The position numbers were made by a program, and so were the translations under genes. A stretch of 64,000 bases of DNA, from positions 1-64,000 of the forward strand of contig JAEKDP010000006.1 of assembly GCA_016521575.1 (NCBI GenBank), given 5' to 3'. Shown in pieces: positions 46,762-56,371 of the stretch. Position 1 is the stretch's first letter. The number at the start of each line of letters is the position of its first letter. The notes under the pieces are model-generated. The model was not told the origin of the DNA. It saw nothing but the letters and a program-made list of their open reading frames with translations, and ran no database searches. The stretch comes from Rhodobacteraceae bacterium F11138 (lineage in GTDB: Bacteria > Pseudomonadota > Alphaproteobacteria > Rhodobacterales > Rhodobacteraceae).

Positions 46762-46902
46762 CATCTGCGCTGCGCACTGGCACGCCGGCACTGCCTTGTG
46801 CGCCCAGCAGGCCGGACGGTCCCGGGCCGTCCCGGTGTCGGATCAACCCGGTTGCCGATGATCGCGCCTATATCCGCCCACGGGTGTGGCGGGCTGTGGC
46901 CA

Positions 46903-49251
46903 TCAGCCGGGCACGCGAATGTCGGCGGGCGGCCTGTCCTGGCACCGGTTTTTCCAGGCGGCGCAATAGCCGGCTTCCAGGTGCTGCGTATAGGTTGCGG
47001 TGTCAAACAGGCGGGCGGATGGCAGGGCGTCGGCCAGCCGGGCTCTGAGTGCCTGGCGTCGCTCGGTGTCTTGCGCAAGTTCTTTGATCACTTCTTCATA
47101 GTGTGACTCATCCGTGGTGATCGTCTCGGTCAGACCCACGGCCCGGCACAGGCTGGCACCGACCCGTGCGGCAAACTGCGCCCCCGGTCGCGTGATCACG
47201 GGCAAACCGGCATAGAGCGCGTCGCTGGCTGTCGTATGGGCGTTGACGTTGAAAGTATCCAGGAAGAGGTCCGCCAGCCTGTGTCGCGCCAGATGCTGAT
47301 CCAGCGGCACCCGTTTGGCAAAGACCAGACGGCTGGCATCGACCCCGCGCTTTTCCGCTTCGCGCCGCAGATTGGATTGCGCCCATGTGTTGTCGCCCAG
47401 CAACCAAAGGACGGTGCGATCATTGTGCCGCAGAACCCGCATCCAGATGTCGAATTCCACCGGGGTGATCTTGTAGCTGTTGTTGAAGCAGCACAGCACA
47501 ACCGCCTTCTCCGGAAGGCCAAATTCAGAACGCTCGACCGGGATGTCGGCGATACGTCGATTGTCGTCGTTCGGCTGGTAGGAGTGGGGCAGGTACAGGA
47601 TGGATTCGCTGTAATGCGCGCGCTGCTGGGCGGGCAGCACCATGTCGTCGGCGACGATATAGTCATAACTCTCCGAACCCAGCGTGCCGGGATACCCGAG
47701 ATAGTTGATCTGGACCGGGGCCAACCCGGCAAAGAAGGGACCGGGCCGCGCGTCGTGGGTATAACCTTTGAGGTCGATGGCGATGTCCAGATTGTCCGCC
47801 CTTGCCCGCTGGACGATTTCGTCATCGGTCGCACTGTGCAGGTCGACAAAGCGGTCCACCGCCGCCTTCATGCGTTCAAACTGCGCACTGGGTCGCGGCG
47901 CATTCAGGCCATAGACGGCAATATCGAACCGGGTCTTGTCATGGTGTTCCAGAACGCCATTCAGCAGGGTCAGCGTCGCGTGGTCGTACAGGTCGGATGA
48001 AAAATACCCGATCCGCAGCCGGCCGCCGTGTTGCGGGGTGTCGAACCGGTGCCGGGCCATACGCCATTGGGCGGCATAACGTTGCGACCGCCGCTGCTGG
48101 CGGTCCGGGGCGTCCTCGAAGTTGAGCAGCGGAAACGGCGGAGTTATCTCGCCGGACAATCCCAGAGTTTCGCTGACCTGCGCGAATTCGGAATACGCGC
48201 TCCAGTCGCAAATCCGGGCTTTGAAATACAGCATCTGAACGCGGGCCAGATCCAGTGTCGGGGCCAGTTCGACGGCTTTTTGATAGCTGCGCACCGCCAG
48301 ATCCAGTTGACCGGTCTGCTGTTGCACATTGGCGAGGTTGTGATGTGCCCTGGCATGTTCCGGATTGAGAGCCAGAGCCTTGCGGGCACTGATCTCGGCC
48401 TGTTCAAAAGCACCGGTGGCAAATTGTGCCGACGACAGGTTGTTCCAGATCTGGGGGTCGGTCGGCGCGTTCTGGACGGCGCGGGTATAATGCGGCATGG
48501 CCTGCGAGGCCTGACCTTTGATCAGGCACAAGGTTCCCATGCTCATGAGCGCCTTGGTGTCATCGGGATTGCAGGCCAGGGCAGCCTCAAGATGGGTCAG
48601 CGCCTTCGTGTGATTTCCAAGTTCAATATATGCTTCGGCAAGCTGGACCCGTGCAGTCACGTCCCGCCCATTCAGTTTTACCACCTGTTCAAGCGTCTGC
48701 CCCGCGTCGTCGAACCGCCCCAAGCAGTACAGCGCCTGTCCGAGATACCGCAGCGTTTTGGCATTGTCGGGCGCAATCGCCAGGCTGGCTTGCAGATCGG
48801 TTACAGCATTTGCCGCGTCACCATCTGCCAATCGGGTGGCACCGCGAAACAACAGATATTCAGGCTGTCTCGGGGCCAAGCCGATCGCGCGGGAATAATG
48901 GGCGATGGCATCGGAATATGCGCCGGAACGCTCGGCCAGGGCCCCCAGATTGGCATGGACTGAGGCCTTGTTTGGTTGCAGATCCGCTGCGCGTGTAAAG
49001 GCGGTCGCAGCCAGGTCCAGTCGTCCCAGCTGCTCGGCGGCCGCGCCCAGAAACGTCCAGACCGTTTCCGAGCGCGGATGCGTTTCGGTCAGCTGGTCCG
49101 CCAGCGCAAGCAGCTCTTGCATCCGACCTGCCGTGTGCAGCCGCGCCAGATCCTTCAGCTGTTGTGCCGGAAGGTCATGGGTGGCCTTGTTCAGGCGCGA
49201 CACCGCCTTGCGCGCGCTGGTTCTTGGGAAAGCTGCGCAAGATCGTTTCAT
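46903..49251 (-). CDS. TPR / SPINDLY-type O-linked GlcNAc transferase-like glycosyltransferase, N-terminus displaced by an apparent frameshift
   Basis: A 782-residue open frame. The N-terminal half is a run of TPRs (WTFLGAAAEQLGRLDLAATA, LGALAERSGAYSDAIAHYS, LRYLGQALYCLGRFDDAGQT and more). The C-terminal half is a glycosyltransferase 41 domain (LRIGYFSSDLYDHATLTLL; INYLGYPGTLGSESYDYIVA; VLCCFNNSYKITP; FLDTFNVNAHTTASDAL). It probably adds sugar to a protein or glycan in the cytoplasm. The first dozen codons of this frame look like non-coding sequence. The natural N-terminus seems to lie in another frame (49175-49333), separated by a (GC)4 tract at 49210-49217. One more GC unit would join them. 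Confidence 0.85.
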   Translation of the reverse strand: MKRSCAAFPRTSARKAVSRLNKATHDLPAQQLKDLARLHTAGRMQELLALADQLTETHPRSETVWTFLGAAAEQLGRLDLAATAFTRAADLQPNKASVHANLGALAERSGAYSDAIAHYSRAIGLAPRQPEYLLFRGATRLADGDAANAVTDLQASLAIAPDNAKTLRYLGQALYCLGRFDDAGQTLEQVVKLNGRDVTARVQLAEAYIELGNHTKALTHLEAALACNPDDTKALMSMGTLCLIKGQASQAMPHYTRAVQNAPTDPQIWNNLSSAQFATGAFEQAEISARKALALNPEHARAHHNLANVQQQTGQLDLAVRSYQKAVELAPTLDLARVQMLYFKARICDWSAYSEFAQVSETLGLSGEITPPFPLLNFEDAPDRQQRRSQRYAAQWRMARHRFDTPQHGGRLRIGYFSSDLYDHATLTLLNGVLEHHDKTRFDIAVYGLNAPRPSAQFERMKAAVDRFVDLHSATDDEIVQRARADNLDIAIDLKGYTHDARPGPFFAGLAPVQINYLGYPGTLGSESYDYIVADDMVLPAQQRAHYSESILYLPHSYQPNDDNRRIADIPVERSEFGLPEKAVVLCCFNNSYKITPVEFDIWMRVLRHNDRTVLWLLGDNTWAQSNLRREAEKRGVDASRLVFAKRVPLDQHLARHRLADLFLDTFNVNAHTTASDALYAGLPVITRPGAQFAARVGASLCRAVGLTETITTDESHYEEVIKELAQDTERRQALRARLADALPSARLFDTATYTQHLEAGYCAAWKNRCQDRPPADIRVPG

Positions 49252-49333
49252 AGCAATTCAAAGCCAGGGCCATTTCGCCCTGTCGCTCGAAAGAGCGGGC
49301 TTTTCGCATTCCGGTTTCAACACTGATTGGCAT
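49175..49333 (-). pseudogene. Out-of-frame N-terminal fragment of the TPR glycosyltransferase
   Basis: This frame begins at the ATG at 49333 (MPISVETGMRKARSFERQG) and reads a helical TPR-like start up to ILRSFPKNQRA, then runs to an early stop. The neighbouring large frame resumes with RKAVSRLNKATHD, the expected continuation. The switch falls in gcgcgcgc at 49210-49217. A one-unit change in this dinucleotide run would give a continuous protein of about 810 residues. It may be a real mutation, a slippage switch or a sequence error. Confidence 0.6.
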
Positions 49334-49547
49334 GATATGGTTTCCGGCTCCGCCCCGCCGGCAATCCGGCATTCATCACCCGGGTTTGTTGCAGTGAATG
49401 CTTAATGTTCTGTTGAACCGCCTTGGTCCACGGGCGCGGACGGCTCAAACGATTTGGGGGCTCGGATCGCATTGGACGGACGGTTTGCCTGAGCTCTACA
49501 ACTTTTGCGGGAAATTTCGTCTTTTTTGTCTTGCTTTGAAATTGCAG

Positions 49548-52205
49548 ATGCCGGACGATCCCGGGGTCCCAGGCGGCGACGCCGACGTGGAGGAGGCTGT
49601 CTTGAAGATTTTTGAGTCCATCGGCGGTTCAAAGCCGCTTTCACCGGCGCAGATCAGCTTTCTTGAGCGATATATTCTGAACGGGCAATCCATCGAGTCC
49701 TATCTGGGCAAAAGCAAGAAGTTGTCGAAAGGGGACAAGAGGAACTTCAAGGCCTATGAGGATTATACCAGTCTCAAGGACAAGTTCGTGGACTACATGG
49801 ATGGTGTGATCGCAAGCGATCCCGGAAGGGATGCGGTTTTGCAGGGGTTGGATGAGGCGATTCGGATTGCCGGATCCGGTGATTTCGCCGCGGCGTTGAC
49901 AGAACTCAAAAAGCACGAGGCCGCCGCCAAGGCGCTGCACAAATATGTCGAGCAGCGCGAAAAAGCAAAAAGCGATCTGGAAAAGCGGCAGGCAAAGGCC
50001 CGCAAGGAAAAGCGCAAGTCCGAGGAAAAGGTCTTCAAGGCGCGGCGCAAAGAGGCCGAGGCCGAGCACAAAGAAGCCATGGCACAGCACGCGGAAGTGT
50101 TGGACGACCACAAGGGCAAAGAGGCAGCGACACGGGTGCTGACGCTGATCGGGGAGATGGCGCAAGAGCGGTTTCGCATCGTCAGCGGGTTCGACAAGAT
50201 CACCCAAGAGGCACTGGGCAGTTTTGTGGATACGCCCAAGGATGCCATCCGGGTGCCTGAACATTCAGTGTTTGTGAAAGCCTATGACGCCGAAATGCAA
50301 AAGGCGCTGGACCTGCTGAAACCCGCAGAAGTGGTCGACGACCTTGACGGGAGCGGCCCGGAATATCAGGAACGGCTTGGGGAAATCACCGACGATCTGG
50401 CGGATATCAGGAAGACAGCGAAAACACTTGCGGCGACGGCTGACGGTTTCATCGCGTCCAACCCCGCAGGAACCAGCACGGTTGTCCAGGCAATCCGCCA
50501 GGCGCTGATCGAGCAGAGAAACGAGACCGTCAATGCCTTTGTCGACAAAGAGGCCGCAGCCGCCGAAGAGCTGATCCAGTCGTTGGTTGCGTGGGGCAAT
50601 ACCGATGCCGGCAAGATGCAGGGCGCATTCGACAAGATCGTGAAGATCGAAGACACACAGGACCGGTATCGTGCCCTCAAGGATTTGACCGCGGATCTGC
50701 GCAAGGTTGCGTCGGATCAATACGGAGACTATCGCGAAGATTACAAGAAGGTCGCAGAGCGGTACAACAAGACCAGGGATGCGTATCGCGAGATCTGCCT
50801 CGAGGTCATGCTGATCGGAGGCCAAAGCGACATCGCCCGCCCCACAGAGGACCAGTTGCAGCTGGTGGACAACCTGCTGCAGAGCAGGCAACCGAACCAG
50901 AAGAACCTTGTTTTGGCCGGCAAGATGCTGGACGAAGCCGACAAGATGCTGCGCGAGCTGCGCAAGTTCGAAGAATATGAACAACGCATCCATGATATCC
51001 GCAAGCAGGTCAAATCATCGCTGGGCGTCAAGGCGAACCGGCAGGCCTGTCCGGCCCTGCATCAGGATCTCAACGACAAGTTCATGGAACTCGACAAGAC
51101 CTGGCCCTCCAAGGGGCTTTCAAAGGCCGAAGAGCTTTTCAACGCCTTGCTTGCGCTGGTGAAAACCGGCCCGGACAGTTTCACAAAAAAGGCCGAAGCC
51201 TTGATCGCTTGGCGCAAGGACAAGGCCAAACAGTGCAAACAGGCCGAAAAATACATCAAGGCGCTGCACAAGAAGGTCGCAGAGTTGACCAACAAGGCAG
51301 CCACGGAATTCCGTGGCGACGCCCTGAATGAGTTCGATGCGCTGAAGACGGAAATCGACGACGAATCCGCGGTGCGTCCGGATGTGGATACGCGGATGCA
51401 GGCGTTGCTCGGCAAACTCGAGTCCTGGACAAAGGTTGATACCGGAACCGGCGTGGTCTTTGACGCCGCCGGCAATCTGACGGCGATCGGATCGACCGGC
51501 GACAGCACGGTCAAGATGGCCGATCATCTGGGCGCGCAGGAATTCATGGCGGATCAGAAAACGGGCATTGCAAAGCTGGATGCCGACAGGAAGATGAAGG
51601 AAAATGTCGAGGAGGCGATTTCACAGTGCGCCGATCTGTGGAAGCAATCGGACAAGATCGTCAAATCCAAGAAGGGCAAATCCGATCTCAAGGATGCGCA
51701 GAAGCAGATCAAGCAAGCCAATAAACTGGTGAAATCCGGGGCGTATGAGGACGCCCTGGCGATGATCGAAATCTGCAAGACCGATATTCAGCGGGCGACG
51801 CAGGGCATAGATCTGCGCGCGTTCCAGCAAATTCCGGGCAAGTGGAAGCAGCAGGCCGACAAGCTGGCCCAGGCGGCCGGAACGCTGCAATCGGTGGTCA
51901 ATGACACGGCGGCCGACCCGGATGAAAAGAAGCTTGCCGGTCAGATGAAGACGGCAATCGACAGCGCCATGTCACGGTTGGGTCCGGCCGCGTTCCAGCA
52001 GGCGATGAAAACATTTCAGGCGGGCGATCATCTGCGCGCGCGCGAAGAGGTCCTGCGCCAGGTCCGCTTCTTGCGCGATCTTCTCGATCGAGATCCGCGG
52101 CTGTCCAAAATTGACGGCACAACGCATTTCGGCCCCGGTATCAGCATCGAAGCGGCCAAGTCCCTGCTGAGCGATATTGAACGCAGCGCGATCGTCCAGA
52201 CCTGA
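49548..52205 (+). CDS. Large unrecognised, helix- and coiled-coil-rich protein (first of an orphan pair)
   Basis: An 885-residue protein that I do not recognise. It has no signal peptide or membrane helix and is rich in Lys, Asp, Glu and Ala. Residues about 130-190 form a long charged helix (KSDLEKRQAKARKEKRKSEE and similar). The remainder reads as successive helical pairs, with recurring patterns such as GDFAAALTELKKHEAAAKAL, GAYEDALAMIEICKTDI and GDHLRAREEVLRQVRFL. A short glycine-containing stretch (DTGTGVVFDAAGNLTAIG) interrupts it. The ATG at 49548 gives a plausible start without a good ribosome site; the frame stays open to 49398. The second large gene follows after 22 bases. Possible roles, such as scaffold or effector, are speculation. 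Confidence 0.75.
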   Translation: MPDDPGVPGGDADVEEAVLKIFESIGGSKPLSPAQISFLERYILNGQSIESYLGKSKKLSKGDKRNFKAYEDYTSLKDKFVDYMDGVIASDPGRDAVLQGLDEAIRIAGSGDFAAALTELKKHEAAAKALHKYVEQREKAKSDLEKRQAKARKEKRKSEEKVFKARRKEAEAEHKEAMAQHAEVLDDHKGKEAATRVLTLIGEMAQERFRIVSGFDKITQEALGSFVDTPKDAIRVPEHSVFVKAYDAEMQKALDLLKPAEVVDDLDGSGPEYQERLGEITDDLADIRKTAKTLAATADGFIASNPAGTSTVVQAIRQALIEQRNETVNAFVDKEAAAAEELIQSLVAWGNTDAGKMQGAFDKIVKIEDTQDRYRALKDLTADLRKVASDQYGDYREDYKKVAERYNKTRDAYREICLEVMLIGGQSDIARPTEDQLQLVDNLLQSRQPNQKNLVLAGKMLDEADKMLRELRKFEEYEQRIHDIRKQVKSSLGVKANRQACPALHQDLNDKFMELDKTWPSKGLSKAEELFNALLALVKTGPDSFTKKAEALIAWRKDKAKQCKQAEKYIKALHKKVAELTNKAATEFRGDALNEFDALKTEIDDESAVRPDVDTRMQALLGKLESWTKVDTGTGVVFDAAGNLTAIGSTGDSTVKMADHLGAQEFMADQKTGIAKLDADRKMKENVEEAISQCADLWKQSDKIVKSKKGKSDLKDAQKQIKQANKLVKSGAYEDALAMIEICKTDIQRATQGIDLRAFQQIPGKWKQQADKLAQAAGTLQSVVNDTAADPDEKKLAGQMKTAIDSAMSRLGPAAFQQAMKTFQAGDHLRAREEVLRQVRFLRDLLDRDPRLSKIDGTTHFGPGISIEAAKSLLSDIERSAIVQT

Positions 52206-52227
52206 AACTTGAACGGAGAACGGACCC

Positions 52228-55047
52228 ATGCCTGACGGCGGATTTAGCAAAGAGCAGCTCGCCTGGCTGCAGGCCTTCGGCGATATTCAGAAACAGGCGG
52301 CCAAGGCCGAAACGACAATCGCCAAACGTCAGGAAGGTCTCAAGAAGGGGGCCGACCTGATCGAGAACGACGGCGAAGCGATCCGCGCGGGCCTGACCTT
52401 TGAGGTCACCAAGCTGCCCAAGGGGCTGAAGGGCAATTTCAAGAAGTTGTTCAACATAAAGGACACGATGATTTCCCTGGATCCTGACAAGGGCCCGTTG
52501 CAGGAAATCGATACCTGGCACGACCTGCCAGAGACCGAGCCGATGGAACCGGGGCAGATCAAGAAGATTGAAGAAACCTTCAAGAAAATCATTGATGTAC
52601 AGGACGAAATGAAGGCTTTGATGGATGGGGACGGTTTCCCGATCTATCGACCGTTGACCGAGGATGAAGCCGAGAAGAAATTCGGCTTTGAGGCCCAGCT
52701 CAAGACGTTGCGAGACAAGCTGAAGGCTGACAACGCACCCGAGTCTGAATGGGAAACCGCAATCGCGGATTTTGAGAATACCAGAAAGGCGACGATTGAT
52801 CAGTATAACGGCCAAGCCAACCGCCGTCTGTCCGAAGATCTATGGGAGCCGTTGAAGCGCGAAGGGCTGGTGCCTGAAAACCTGATCCCGGATGCCTATT
52901 CCGAAGCGGCCCGGATCGGTGAGGGCGCCATGCAGGCCTACGACCAGCGGCTGCGCGAATACACGGCCGACCGGGACAAGATGCAGCGGCTGCTGGATGA
53001 TCTCGGGCCTGGCTTTACCATCGCCGAAAACCTGCTCGAAGCGACGGCGAATGCGGCCGGGGGGCTTGCCGGTTTCGATGACGTGGGTGATACCGCCAAG
53101 CAAGTCAAAGAGATGGCGACGATGCTCAAGGTGGTGACGACTTCGATCCACACGGGCGCAGGCAAGCTTATCAACGAACGTGATGCGCTCAGCGCCGCGG
53201 AAGCTGTCGTTCCGACACTGACATCCATCGTATCTTCTGCTGCGGGCAAAGAGATGGGCACGATGGTCGGCAGCATCACCACGAGTTCCATCAAGATGGC
53301 CAAAGTGGGGAAGCATCTTTCCAAGGAAAACCCGAATTCCGAGGACATCAAAGCTTCGTTCTTTGAGTTGGGGCTGTCGATCAGCAGCGGTCTGAGCGCG
53401 ACAGGAGATCCGACCTTGATCGAGATCGCCGGGCATCTCAAGACTGGATTCACCGGTGGCAAGAGCGTGAGCAATATCGCCACGGCCGTCGCAACCGGCG
53501 ATTCCAAAAAGGTCATCGCCGCATTTCAGACCGAGATCGAGGTGCAGTTCAAGGCGGTCAAGCCGATCATCGAAACGGCCATCACCGAAAACATCCAGAA
53601 GACCATCGAAGACAAGGTCAGCGACCCGGAGGAAAAGAAGAAACTTCTTGCTGTGCTCAGTAAGGATGGCGCCAAGATGGCCGGCGACAAGGATGTTCTG
53701 GCCGGGTTGGGGGATCTTGCCCGGGTGATCGATGACGCGGTGTCCAGACCGATCCGCGAAGCCGCCGTCAAACAGGCAACAAAAGCCGCCGAAGTCGAGC
53801 GCCAGCGCATGCAGGACCTGGCGGAGCGGGCGGCCAATGACTTTGACGCCTTGCTGCCCGTCGACCAAGAGGCGCTGGAACGCGCCCTACAGATCAAGGA
53901 CGGCCAAGTCAACAATATCGACCGGCTGATCGCAACGGTTCGGCGCGATCAGATGATTTTTGACCTGGCCAAGAAAATCGTTACCGGCGGCACGGCGATG
54001 GTGGCGGCTTTTGTTCCTGCTGTCGGGGTGGCGGCGGTGGCGTCGCAGTTGATGTTTTCGATTACCGAAGCAGTGCAGCGCGCCCGGCATGTTGACAAGT
54101 GGCGCAGGAACCTGCGCGATTCCGAAGCGGCGCAATCCATCCTGGCAGACGCGGCGTATAACGAATTCTACTATCAGGTCAGCCACATGACCGAAATCAA
54201 CATCCGGATCGGGTTGCAGGCGGTTCAATTGATCGGGAAGGCGGTGGAAACGGCCGCGCTGGCCTCGGGAATGGGTGCGCCGGCGGCGGCTGCGGGGACT
54301 GCCGTGGCCGGTGGGGCCGCCGCGGCCCAAGGGTTGCTGACCGTGGCCGTCACGGTCAAGACGACAGCTGAAATGGCGAAAGCCTGGAGCCTGTACAAGA
54401 AAGCGATCGCAACCCCCAAGGACCGCAAGGCGGTCCGGATGGCGATCCGTGCCAATCCGACGCTGGCCAAATACGCCATGGCCTATGGTGCGGTGACGGA
54501 CAAGAACCCCGTCGCCGTTATTTGTGTCAAACGCTGTGGTCTGAATGAAAAGACTCTGGCCAATCCGGGCACCAACGTCAGCAAGGTGGTCACATATCTG
54601 GAAACAATCTACCGTGAGGATCCCACCTTGGTGCGGGCCGTCGCAGAGCCACAGAAATGGCATCCGGGTGCGGTGGAACTGACGGCGGTCAGCTACAACA
54701 AATTCTGCGTGGCGGCCTTTTCCAAGGCGAAACCGCTGGTGCGGCGCAACGAAGACAACAGCATCATCAATTCCTGCCTGATGGGGTTGGAGGAATTGCC
54801 GGACGAGGCACGGGCCTGTTTGCAGGACAGCTTTGAGGTCGATGACAAGACGGACCTGCAGGCTCTCAAGTCAGCCCGCGATTGCGTCAAGGCGGTCATC
54901 GTGGCCATCGGCAAATACGCCCCGAAAGATCCGGACGGGAATGAGCATTCCGAAATGAAGGCCTATCTTGATGCGTTGGAAGCTCAGGCCATTCTGGCGA
55001 TGCGCAACGCGGACCGGGCCATCGAGGCCGCAGAGGCCGGGGCATAG
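52228..55047 (+). CDS. Large unrecognised protein with two hydrophobic Ala/Gly segments (second of an orphan pair)
   Basis: A 939-residue protein of no family I can name. The first 570 residues are helical and charged. Two hydrophobic stretches follow: about 580-612 (GGTAMVAAFVPAVGVAAVAS) and about 670-716 (ALASGMGAPAAAAGTAVAGG then AAAAQGLLTVAVTV), which could be membrane-inserting hairpins. The last third is different in make-up and holds six or so cysteines (VICVKRCG, KFCVAAF, NSCLMG, ARACLQ, ARDCVK). There is no signal peptide. GGAG stands nine bases ahead of the ATG. It is co-directional with the gene 22 bases upstream, so the two probably form an operon. Confidence 0.75.
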   Translation: MPDGGFSKEQLAWLQAFGDIQKQAAKAETTIAKRQEGLKKGADLIENDGEAIRAGLTFEVTKLPKGLKGNFKKLFNIKDTMISLDPDKGPLQEIDTWHDLPETEPMEPGQIKKIEETFKKIIDVQDEMKALMDGDGFPIYRPLTEDEAEKKFGFEAQLKTLRDKLKADNAPESEWETAIADFENTRKATIDQYNGQANRRLSEDLWEPLKREGLVPENLIPDAYSEAARIGEGAMQAYDQRLREYTADRDKMQRLLDDLGPGFTIAENLLEATANAAGGLAGFDDVGDTAKQVKEMATMLKVVTTSIHTGAGKLINERDALSAAEAVVPTLTSIVSSAAGKEMGTMVGSITTSSIKMAKVGKHLSKENPNSEDIKASFFELGLSISSGLSATGDPTLIEIAGHLKTGFTGGKSVSNIATAVATGDSKKVIAAFQTEIEVQFKAVKPIIETAITENIQKTIEDKVSDPEEKKKLLAVLSKDGAKMAGDKDVLAGLGDLARVIDDAVSRPIREAAVKQATKAAEVERQRMQDLAERAANDFDALLPVDQEALERALQIKDGQVNNIDRLIATVRRDQMIFDLAKKIVTGGTAMVAAFVPAVGVAAVASQLMFSITEAVQRARHVDKWRRNLRDSEAAQSILADAAYNEFYYQVSHMTEINIRIGLQAVQLIGKAVETAALASGMGAPAAAAGTAVAGGAAAAQGLLTVAVTVKTTAEMAKAWSLYKKAIATPKDRKAVRMAIRANPTLAKYAMAYGAVTDKNPVAVICVKRCGLNEKTLANPGTNVSKVVTYLETIYREDPTLVRAVAEPQKWHPGAVELTAVSYNKFCVAAFSKAKPLVRRNEDNSIINSCLMGLEELPDEARACLQDSFEVDDKTDLQALKSARDCVKAVIVAIGKYAPKDPDGNEHSEMKAYLDALEAQAILAMRNADRAIEAAEAGA

Positions 55048-55196
55048 GCATATCCATGCTCCGCGGGGAAACCGGCACGCGCCTGGCCCGATCGTCAGGG
55101 CGTAAACCGTGACCGTGGGGCGCCCATTTTATGGGGTATTATAGTACCTAATTTGTAAGATACTGTTTTAGCGTGAAAAATCCTGAATTGAATGCC

Positions 55197-55225
55197 TTGA
55201 CCTGCACAGTGACAAGCCGTACATC
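55197..55225 (+). promoter_or_regulatory. Probable sigma-70 promoter of rplM-rpsI
   Basis: TTGACC at 55197-55202 and TACATC at 55220-55225 are separated by exactly 17 bases, with an A+T-rich stretch just upstream (around 55130-55195). This would start a transcript some 60 bases ahead of the rplM ATG. The -35 box matches five of six consensus positions and the -10 four of six. Confidence 0.6.
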
Positions 55226-55291
55226 CGCTGCATCGAATTCGGACCGATGGCTCTGTCATCGGTCTTTCACGTCAAACAGGAAATCCCTGCC

Positions 55292-55750
55292 ATGAAAACC
55301 TTTTCTGCCACACCAGCAGATATCGACAAGAAGTGGATCCTGATCGATGCCGAAGGCGTCGTTCTGGGCCGGCTCGCGTCGATCGTTGCCATGCGTCTGC
55401 GCGGCAAACACAAAGCGTCCTTTACTCCGCATATGGACATGGGCGACAACGTCATCATCATCAACGCCGAAAAGGTGCAGATGACCGGCAAGAAGCGCGA
55501 CGAGCATTTCTACTGGCATACCGGCCATCCCGGCGGGATCAAAAGCCGCACCAAGCAGCAGATCCTGGACGGCGCGCATCCTGAACGTGTCGTCATGCAG
55601 GCCGTCAAGCGCATGCTGCCCGGCAACCGTTTGAGCCGCAAGCAGATGACCAATCTGCGGGTTTACGCCGGCACCGATCATCCCCACGAGGCGCAAAGCC
55701 CCGAAGTTCTGGATGTCAAATCCCTGAACAAGAAAAACACCCGGAGCTGA
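55292..55750 (+). CDS. rplM: 50S ribosomal protein L13
   Basis: A 152-residue large-subunit protein with the N-terminus [20 protein letters not shown] and the L13 signature region ([20 protein letters not shown], then [11 protein letters not shown] and AVKRMLPGN). The ATG at 55292 follows an AGGA and matches the family start; an in-frame ATG at 55247 adds 15 unrelated residues. It is six bases ahead of rpsI, the normal L13-S9 operon. Confidence 0.98.
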   Translation: MKTFSATPADIDKKWILIDAEGVVLGRLASIVAMRLRGKHKASFTPHMDMGDNVIIINAEKVQMTGKKRDEHFYWHTGHPGGIKSRTKQQILDGAHPERVVMQAVKRMLPGNRLSRKQMTNLRVYAGTDHPHEAQSPEVLDVKSLNKKNTRS

Positions 55751-55756
55751 TGAGTC

Positions 55757-56245
55757 ATGTCTGAAGAAATCAACACACTCGAAGATCTGAATCAGGTGGC
55801 CGGTATCGAAGCGGTCGCCGAGGTTGAACTGACCCCGCGTGAGCCGGTTCGTGACGATCTGGGCCGCTCCTATGCCACCGGCAAGCGCAAGGATGCGATT
55901 GCCCGCGTCTGGATCAAGCCGGGATCCGGCAAGGTCACCGTGAATGGCAAAGAGATGAAATCCTACTTTGCCCGCCCGGTTCTGCAGATGATCCTGCGTC
56001 AGCCGTTCACCGTGGCCGGTGTCGAAGACCAGTTCGACGTTCAGGCAACCGTCAAGGGCGGCGGTCTGTCCGGTCAGGCGGGTGCGGTCAAGCACGGCAT
56101 CTCCAAGGCGCTGCAGTTGTACGATCCGTCCCTGCGTGGTGCTTTGAAAGCTGCTGGCTTCCTGACCCGCGACAGCCGCGTCGTCGAGCGCAAGAAATAC
56201 GGCAAGGCCAAAGCCCGCAAGAGCTTCCAGTTCTCCAAGCGTTAA
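55757..56245 (+). CDS. rpsI: 30S ribosomal protein S9
   Basis: A 162-residue small-subunit protein. After an acidic N-terminal extension of about 35 residues, as seen in alphaproteobacterial S9, the core begins [37 protein letters not shown] and the basic tail [17 protein letters not shown], which reaches the P-site tRNA, are intact. It is followed by a strong terminator. Confidence 0.98.
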   Translation: MSEEINTLEDLNQVAGIEAVAEVELTPREPVRDDLGRSYATGKRKDAIARVWIKPGSGKVTVNGKEMKSYFARPVLQMILRQPFTVAGVEDQFDVQATVKGGGLSGQAGAVKHGISKALQLYDPSLRGALKAAGFLTRDSRVVERKKYGKAKARKSFQFSKR

Positions 56246-56267
56246 ACGCACGGGTGATTCATGTTTC

Positions 56268-56302
56268 GGCCGGGCAGAGCGATCTGCCCGGCCTTTTCTT
56301 TT
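56268..56302 (+). terminator. Intrinsic terminator of the rplM-rpsI operon
   Basis: An 11-base perfect stem (ggccgggcaga / tctgcccggcc) closes a GCGA tetraloop and is followed by ttttctttt. It lies 22 bases after the rpsI stop. It is the cleanest terminator in the window. Confidence 0.9.
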
Positions 56303-56371
56303 CCCGACGGGGCTTTCGCGCGCCATATCGGATGGCTTATTCAGAACACCGCGCCGAGCAGAGGACATCCC

